Shown here piece after piece: positions 5,448-10,303 of a stretch of DNA of 10,303 bases. Position 1 is the first letter of the stretch. Every line of letters begins with the position of its first letter. The notes beneath the pieces were generated by a model. That model made no database searches. It saw only the letters and a list, made by a program, of their open reading frames with translations, and was not told where the DNA came from. A program made the translations under genes and the position numbers. The DNA is from JAFNGF01 sp964567045 (GTDB lineage: Bacteria > Planctomycetota > Phycisphaerae > Sedimentisphaerales > Anaerobacaceae): the NCBI GenBank assembly GCA_964567045.1, contig CAZMLE010000112.1, positions 1 to 10,303 on the forward strand. The letters run 5' to 3'.

Positions 5448-7070
5448 ATGCCTCCAGATAGACCCGAAAAAGCCGGCTCGAACAAAACTGCCCAGGACAA
5501 GAAGGACAGGGTTGCTGAAATCGTAAACACCCTGGAATGGCTTATAACCGCTTTCATACTGGCTTTTGTCTTCCGGGCGTTTGTAATGGAAGCGTTCCGC
5601 ATACCTACCGGCAGTATGGCCGACACACTGAAAGGCGCTCACTTCCGACTGCGCTGTAGTCAGTGCGGCTACAAATACGAGCATGGATTTGTGCCCCGAA
5701 ATTACGGCTATCCCGAGGATACGATACCTGCCGGCAGCGTCAGGCTTCCGCCGACTCGTTGCCCGAATTGCGGATATTTTTGGCCGCAAGGCTACGCGCC
5801 GAATTCCGCCCAAACGCCGGTAGCCAACGGCGACCGTATCCTTGTGCTAAAGTGCATTTATCAGTTCTTCCAGCCCAAACGATGGGACGTGGTTGTGTTC
5901 AAGAATCCGCTCGATCCCACGGTAAACTACATCAAAAGACTGGTCGGGCTTCCGGATGAAACGCTGGAGGTGATCGATGGTGACATCTATATCAACGGAG
6001 AAATCGCCCGAAAGCCGCCCAAAGTCCAGAACGAGATGTGGATGCCGGTCTACAACAACGACTATCAGCCGGTTCAACCCCGGCAAGGCTCTTTCAACGG
6101 ACACACCTGGCAGCAGCCGTTCAGAAATGAGCCCGGCTCAAAATGGGACCCAAACAATCCGACTGTGTTCCGCTTAAAAAACGCCTCCGACCAGATCAAT
6201 ACATTGTTTTATGACACCACAATCGGCAATGATTTCAGAACGGCTTATGCTTACGATGAGGTAGCAAAATACAGTAGTATGCCATATTGCAGCGACCTGA
6301 TGGTGCGTTTCTATGCCCAAGCAGGGCCGGTCGCTCCACGACCGGAAATTCGAAATTCGAAATTCGAAATTCTAAATTCCATTGGCATCTCCCTGAGCAA
6401 ATACGAAACTACGTACAAAGCATCGGTCGATCTTACAGGCAAAATGGTCATCGCAGAAATCTCCCAGGGCAAAGAGGCGATATTGACCAGCAAATCCATC
6501 GAACCATCGGTTATCAACAAACCGACACTGGTCGAATTCGCAAACGTTGATCATCAGCTCATTTTCCAGGTCGGCGGCGAGAAGCTGACATACGAGCTGG
6601 GACGCGCCCCAAATGATGCCGGCAACATAAGAGAAGACATTCCCCCGCAGGTGAAAATCTTCGCCTCCGCGCAAGCGGAGGTTACGCTGTCGCACATAGC
6701 CGTCTTCAGGGACATTCACTATACTAAAACCGACGCGCCAAATAGGGCATCGCAAGGCGACCCTATTGCCCTGGAGAAAGATCAGTTCTTCGTGCTGGGC
6801 GACAACAGCCCTAACAGTGAGGACGCCAGGTTGTGGAACAAAAAGGGTGTGGGAATCAATGGCCAGCGCGTCTATCGCCAAGGCATAGTCCCACGGGATT
6901 ATCTAGTGGGTAGGGCGTTATTTGTCTACTGGCCCAGCGGATTCAGGCCGTTTGCCAGATTCCCGTTTGCAGTGATTCCTAATGTCGGCCAGATGCGCTT
7001 TGTCTACGGCGGCTCAAGCAAAAAGTCGTACCTGCTGACACCTTCTATGGAGGTAAGTAAGAATGAATAG
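5448..7070 (+). CDS. lepB: Signal peptidase I with zinc-ribbon-like and long internal insertions
   Basis: The 540-residue protein cleaves signal peptides from exported proteins at the inner membrane. One membrane segment (29-47) leads into FRIPTGSM with catalytic Ser56; the partner lysine is K163 in YIKRLVGLPDE, followed by the family's substrate-site strands up to YING. The final box is VLGDNSPNSEDAR (449-461), then a C-terminal YLVGRALFVYWP. Most bacterial LepB proteins have 180-320 residues. The extra length comes from a C70-x2-C73...C105-x2-C108 insert between the serine and lysine boxes and a segment of about 250 residues (190-440) with a beta-rich, lectin-like look. That segment includes PEIRNSKFEILNS, encoded by 7-bp repeats. 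The ATG at 5448 has AGGA 10 bases upstream; the TTG at 5427 is less likely. The gene overlaps the rhamnosidase start by 8 bases. Confidence 0.95.
   Translation: MPPDRPEKAGSNKTAQDKKDRVAEIVNTLEWLITAFILAFVFRAFVMEAFRIPTGSMADTLKGAHFRLRCSQCGYKYEHGFVPRNYGYPEDTIPAGSVRLPPTRCPNCGYFWPQGYAPNSAQTPVANGDRILVLKCIYQFFQPKRWDVVVFKNPLDPTVNYIKRLVGLPDETLEVIDGDIYINGEIARKPPKVQNEMWMPVYNNDYQPVQPRQGSFNGHTWQQPFRNEPGSKWDPNNPTVFRLKNASDQINTLFYDTTIGNDFRTAYAYDEVAKYSSMPYCSDLMVRFYAQAGPVAPRPEIRNSKFEILNSIGISLSKYETTYKASVDLTGKMVIAEISQGKEAILTSKSIEPSVINKPTLVEFANVDHQLIFQVGGEKLTYELGRAPNDAGNIREDIPPQVKIFASAQAEVTLSHIAVFRDIHYTKTDAPNRASQGDPIALEKDQFFVLGDNSPNSEDARLWNKKGVGINGQRVYRQGIVPRDYLVGRALFVYWPSGFRPFARFPFAVIPNVGQMRFVYGGSSKKSYLLTPSMEVSKNE
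6327..6379 (+). repeat. Palindrome plus 7-bp tandem repeat inside lepB
   Basis: CCGGTCG (6327-6333), loop CTCCA and CGACCGG (6339-6345) form a perfect 7-bp inverted repeat. It runs straight into four exact copies of GAAATTC (6345-6351, 6352-6358, 6359-6365, 6366-6372) and a fifth copy with one change (TAAATTC, 6373-6379). Within lepB it encodes part of the non-catalytic insertion. Confidence 0.9.
6664..6681 (+). repeat. Perfect hairpin with GCAA loop inside lepB
   Basis: CCTCCGC (6664-6670), GCAA and GCGGAGG (6675-6681) form a 7-bp GC-rich stem capped by a GNRA tetraloop. It codes for ASAQAEV within the lepB insertion. Confidence 0.7.
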
Positions 7071-9819
7071 GTTCAACGCAATCCTATTGGTCACGACCCT
7101 GCTGGTTCTGAGCGGTTGTGCTGCCTTAACGGACATTCATCAATACACCTTCGGGCACAGCGACGTCACCGTGACAGCGCTGCGCTGCGAGTACCGGGTA
7201 AATCCGCTGGGCATTGATGTGACCGAGCCTCGGTTAAGCTGGATTATCGAATCCGACCAGCGGGACCAGAAACAAAACGCTTACCAGATATTGGTCGCCA
7301 GCAGCCAGGAAAACCTCAAAAAAGGTCAGGGCGATCTCTGGGACAGCGGCAAGGTCGACTCCGACCGGAGCGCACAGGTAGTCTACAAAGGCAAGCCCCT
7401 AAGGTCGCGCATGAAGTGCTACTGGAAAGTACGAGTATGGGATAGAGATGACAACCTTTCGGCGTGGAGTAAGCCGGCATACTGGACGATGGGTCTAGTC
7501 GACCCCAAGGCCCGCGAGGCTAAATGGATCGGCTACGATGAAAATGTTCAAGGGGCAAAAGCGAGCCAGGATGAGTTGGTCTTGCCCCCGCCGCGATATT
7601 TGCGCAGCGTCTTTTGGGTTTACAGGCCCATCAGGCGAGCCACGGTTTATGCCTCCGCACTGGGATTGTATGAGCTGCGTATAAACGGCCAGCGCGTGGG
7701 CGAAGATTATTTCACGCCCGGCTGGTCCGACTATTCCAAGCGCGTGTACTACCAGACCTACGACGTTACCGACCTGCTTAGAAAAGGCAGTAACGGAGTA
7801 GGGGCGATTCTGTCCGATGGCTGGTACGCCGGTTATATCGGGTTCGGCAAAAAGAGAGAGCACTACGGCAAAGACCCGCGGTTTTTCATGCAGCTCGAAG
7901 TCGAGTATGCAGATGGCACCAGGCAGACTACTGTCACCGACGAATCCTGGAAAGCCACATACGGGCCGCACCTTGAGGCGGACTTTTTGATGGGAGAAAC
8001 CTATGATGCCCGAAAGGAGATGCCCGGCTGGGATAGGCCAGGCTTCGACGATTCAGCCTGGGGCGACGTGGCCGTAACCAAGACAATTTCCGGCCTTCTG
8101 CAGTCTTATCCCGGCGTGACTGTGCGAAAACAACTGCAGATTGAGCCTGTAGAAATCACCGAGCCCAAAGAAGGCACATTCGTTTTCGATTTAGGGCAGA
8201 ATTTTGCCGGCTGGGCCCGGCTACAAGTTAAGGGAGAGGCCGGAACGAAAGTCGTGCTGCGCTTCGCCGAAGTGCTCAATCCCGACGGCACTATCTACAC
8301 CACTAATCTGCGGGCGGCACGCTGCACCGATACTTATATCCTCAATGGAAATGGAACCGAAATCTGGGAGCCGCGATTTACATATCACGGCTTCCGATAT
8401 GTGGAAGTGACCGGCTACCCCGGCAAGGCGGGACCCTCCGCCATCACGGGCATTGTTGTGCATTCGGATACGCCGGTCGTCGGCTCGTTCGAGTGCTCCA
8501 ATCCTATGGTGAACAAGCTCTATAAAAACATAACCTGGTCGCAGCGGTCTAACTTCGTCGAAGTGCCTACCGACTGCCCGCAGCGAGATGAACGGCTCGG
8601 CTGGACGGGCGATGCGCAAATCTTCATTCGCACCGCCACCTACAACATGGATGTGGCGGCATTTTTCACCAAATGGCTGGTCGACCTGGAAGATGCCCAG
8701 AACCAAAATGGGGCTTTCCCGGATGTCGCTCCACGCAAGGTCGCTATGGGCGACGGCGTAGCCGCCTGGGGTGACGCGGGCGTTATTTGTCCCTGGACGA
8801 TTTATAAGGTGTACGGCGACAAGCGTGTCATCGAGAAGCACTACGAATCAATGAAAGAGTGGATCGCTTACCTGAAAACCAATAGCAAGGACCTGCTGCG
8901 TCCGGCTTACGGCTACGGCGACTGGGTCGCTGTAGGCTCGGACACGCCAAAGGATGTAATTGCCACAGCCTACTTTGCCTACAGCACGCGCCTGCTATCT
9001 GAAATGGCTGCTGTCATCGGCAAAAATGAAGATACTAAGGAATACGAGGCACTATTCCAGCAAATAAAGGATGCCTTCAATAAGGCTTACGTCTCTGGCG
9101 ACGGCAAGATTAAGGGCGATACCCAGACCTGCTATTGCCTGGCACTTTATTTTGATCTGCTGCCGGCTGAAAAACGCGAGCTTGCCTCCGGTCATTTGAT
9201 CAAAGCTCTCGGCGAAAAAGACTGGCACCTTTCCACCGGCTTTGTGGGCTTGAGCTATTTGCTGCCCACCCTGACGCAGATGGGACATCTGGACATCGCT
9301 TACCGCCTGCTGGCCAACGACAGCTTCCCCAGTTGGGGCTATAGCATCAAGCACGGCGCCACCACCATTTGGGAGCGCTGGGACGGCTGGACGGCGGAAA
9401 AAGGATTCCAGGACCCGGGCATGAATTCATTTAATCACTACGCCTTCGGCTCGGTGGGTCGATGGCTCTTTGGGACCGTTGCCGGTATCGAGATCGATAC
9501 CTCCGGTTACAAACGTATCGTCATTCGTCCCCAGCCCGGCGGCGGAATGACGTATGCCGGAGCAACTTACGACTCCATTGCCGGAAAGATTGAAAGCTGC
9601 TGGCGGATCGACTGCGGAGAATTCGAGCTGGATGTCACAATTCCGGCTAATACTACCGCCACTATTTATATCCCGGCCAAGGACGCTGAAAGTGTGCTTG
9701 AGAGCGGCTGGCCGGCCAGCACCGCAAAAGGTGTGCGATTGGTCGGGATGCAGGATGAGACCGCAGTTTTCCAGGTAGGCTCCGGACAGTATCGGTTTGT
9801 ATCTAAATACTCGTGGTGA
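7063..9819 (+). CDS. GH78 alpha-L-rhamnosidase, lipoprotein
   Basis: The 918-residue enzyme would release terminal alpha-L-rhamnose from plant or algal glycans by an inverting mechanism. Residues 1-19 are a lipoprotein signal with lipobox L16-S17-G18-C19, so it should be lipid-anchored after cleavage by signal peptidase II. Then come a fibronectin-III-like domain (about 36-145), the Bac_rhamnosid_N beta-sandwich (about 180-345, ASALGLYELRINGQRVG), a second beta domain (355-465), the (alpha/alpha)6 barrel (470-810) and a C-terminal beta domain (812-900). The catalytic region D504-CPQRDERLGWTGD517 holds the general-acid candidate E510; E771 in WERWDGW is the likely base. The length is normal for GH78. 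GGAGGT (7049-7054) lies 8 bases before the ATG, inside the end of lepB, and ATGAATAG is shared, so translation is probably coupled. No rhamnose-catabolism genes are visible in the window. Confidence 0.96.
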   Translation: MNRFNAILLVTTLLVLSGCAALTDIHQYTFGHSDVTVTALRCEYRVNPLGIDVTEPRLSWIIESDQRDQKQNAYQILVASSQENLKKGQGDLWDSGKVDSDRSAQVVYKGKPLRSRMKCYWKVRVWDRDDNLSAWSKPAYWTMGLVDPKAREAKWIGYDENVQGAKASQDELVLPPPRYLRSVFWVYRPIRRATVYASALGLYELRINGQRVGEDYFTPGWSDYSKRVYYQTYDVTDLLRKGSNGVGAILSDGWYAGYIGFGKKREHYGKDPRFFMQLEVEYADGTRQTTVTDESWKATYGPHLEADFLMGETYDARKEMPGWDRPGFDDSAWGDVAVTKTISGLLQSYPGVTVRKQLQIEPVEITEPKEGTFVFDLGQNFAGWARLQVKGEAGTKVVLRFAEVLNPDGTIYTTNLRAARCTDTYILNGNGTEIWEPRFTYHGFRYVEVTGYPGKAGPSAITGIVVHSDTPVVGSFECSNPMVNKLYKNITWSQRSNFVEVPTDCPQRDERLGWTGDAQIFIRTATYNMDVAAFFTKWLVDLEDAQNQNGAFPDVAPRKVAMGDGVAAWGDAGVICPWTIYKVYGDKRVIEKHYESMKEWIAYLKTNSKDLLRPAYGYGDWVAVGSDTPKDVIATAYFAYSTRLLSEMAAVIGKNEDTKEYEALFQQIKDAFNKAYVSGDGKIKGDTQTCYCLALYFDLLPAEKRELASGHLIKALGEKDWHLSTGFVGLSYLLPTLTQMGHLDIAYRLLANDSFPSWGYSIKHGATTIWERWDGWTAEKGFQDPGMNSFNHYAFGSVGRWLFGTVAGIEIDTSGYKRIVIRPQPGGGMTYAGATYDSIAGKIESCWRIDCGEFELDVTIPANTTATIYIPAKDAESVLESGWPASTAKGVRLVGMQDETAVFQVGSGQYRFVSKYSW

Positions 9820-9835
9820 GCCGAAAGGCGAACCA

Positions 9836-9855
9836 TCTGGCTATCGCAGCCCAGA
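9836..9855. other. Hairpin between the convergent gene ends
   Basis: TCTGGCT (9836-9842), loop ATCGC and AGCCCAGA (9848-9855) pair with one bulged C, starting 16 bases after the rhamnosidase stop. It has no T-tract but, with the adjoining repeat, could protect the ends of both convergent transcripts. Confidence 0.4.
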
Positions 9856-10303
9856 CCCTTCGCTTCGCTCAGGGGTGGACCTTAACAGGCGATAAAAATA
9901 ATCCCAGGTCCAGGCTTTGGAGCCGTCCGGCCTTATAAGCCAAAAGCCCCGCATAGCATCGTTGCTTTTCACCGGCGGCTTGGCCTGGGGATCTTTCAAC
10001 TCATTGCAATATAGCTGCCAGTAGACTATATAGGGACATCCCCAATCCAGGCCGGTCTTAACTACATTGGGAATCGCCCTTTGGATTCGCTCGGCAGGAT
10101 ACAGATTCTCCGGCATACCAAATTCGCCGATATAAACGTTGCGATCTCCGAAATCAGGACTATCCGGCATATTAGCGGCTATAAAATCTAGCGCGCTGCG
10201 CAGGACCTGTGGGTTTTCAGAATGCTCCACCGCGGCATCCCACGCCGAATAATACCAATTTTAGTTATTGATTGCCGATTTAATCCAGGGAAAAAGGCAT
10301 AAA
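9841..10303 (-). pseudogene. C-terminal fragment of a cellulase-like glycoside hydrolase, interrupted by a stop, running off the window
   Basis: From the TAG at 9841-9843 back to codon 10258-10260 the minus frame reads NWYYSAWDAAVEHSENP, VYIGEFGMPEN, GLDWGCPYIVYWQLYCNE and GFWLIRPDGSKAWTWDYF. This is the last part of a (beta/alpha)8 hydrolase of the GH5/clan A kind: the glutamate in IGEFG (codon 10123-10125) is the expected nucleophile and YWQLY the following strand. Immediately upstream is an in-frame TAA (10261-10263); beyond it the same frame stays open to the window edge (13 codons, containing FPWIKSAINN). The homologous part thus seems cut by a nonsense change (CAA to TAA would do it) or a nearby frameshift. 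The GTG at 10230 could start a 129-residue protein, but it would lack most of the barrel. The tail RSTPERSEGSGLR is encoded by the dispersed repeat. Confidence 0.62.
9851..9878 (-). repeat. Dispersed repeat copy 2, at the 3' end of the hydrolase fragment
   Basis: On the minus strand the core CCCTGAGCGAAGCGAAGGG (plus 9856-9874) agrees with copy 1 (1115-1134) apart from a few central bases. It is flanked by CCA (9851-9853) and TGG (9876-9878), which extend the hairpin. Confidence 0.65.

Noticed and set aside
7495..7971. 158-codon minus-strand frame inside the rhamnosidase gene, and similar ones at 8221-8841 and 9052-9354
   Set aside because: They are shadows of a conserved GH78 coding sequence and contain no motifs of their own.
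1..10303. CRISPR array, insertion sequence or prophage genes
   Set aside because: There are no regularly spaced repeats with spacers, no transposase or integrase motifs and no phage structural genes; the only tandem array is the spacerless 7-bp repeat in lepB.

Overview
The window looks like chromosomal DNA of a planctomycete, most likely a Phycisphaerae-type bacterium. I infer this from three things: the LolA/RseB-like protein at the left edge ends in a tail I associate with planctomycete proteins; the type I signal peptidase carries a CxxC...CxxC insert and is far longer than usual; and there are polysaccharide-degrading enzymes nearby. This rests on recalled family resemblance, not on a database search.

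Layout. (1) 3-965 (+): 3' part of a LolA/RseB-like protein, closed by a strong hairpin-plus-T-tract terminator. (2) About 1027-1375: no gene; it holds a dispersed-repeat hairpin and, on the minus strand, what looks like the 5' half of a tRNA-Leu. (3) 1376-3142 (+): a near-consensus sigma-70 promoter followed by small genes: a coiled-coil/winged-helix protein that appears frameshifted, an unrecognised small membrane protein, a clan AA aspartic protease (possibly with its own leaderless promoter) and a DUF4405-type membrane protein. (4) 3172-3807 (-): an HNH endonuclease with its own promoter, convergent with the previous group. (5) 4031-4682 (-): a cold-shock protein and, upstream of it, an HU/IHF-family DNA-binding protein. 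(6) About 4822-5260: no convincing gene. (7) 5261-9819 (+): a promoter, a leader with a hairpin, an unusually long signal peptidase I (lepB) and, overlapping its end by 8 bases, a GH78 alpha-L-rhamnosidase lipoprotein. (8) 9841-10303 (-): C-terminal fragment of a cellulase-like glycoside hydrolase with an in-frame stop, whose last residues come from a second copy of the dispersed repeat.

How the genes work together. HU and Csp are housekeeping nucleic-acid-binding proteins. LepB and the rhamnosidase are translationally coupled and both act at the membrane or in the periplasm, but a lipoprotein would be processed by signal peptidase II, so they are not an obvious enzyme-substrate pair. The rhamnosidase and the neighbouring hydrolase remnant suggest a plant- or algal-polysaccharide degradation locus beyond the right edge.

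I do not see a clearly new multi-gene system. The best leads are the palindrome plus 7-bp tandem repeat inside lepB, the frameshifted winged-helix gene, and the repeat elements that sit at gene ends.
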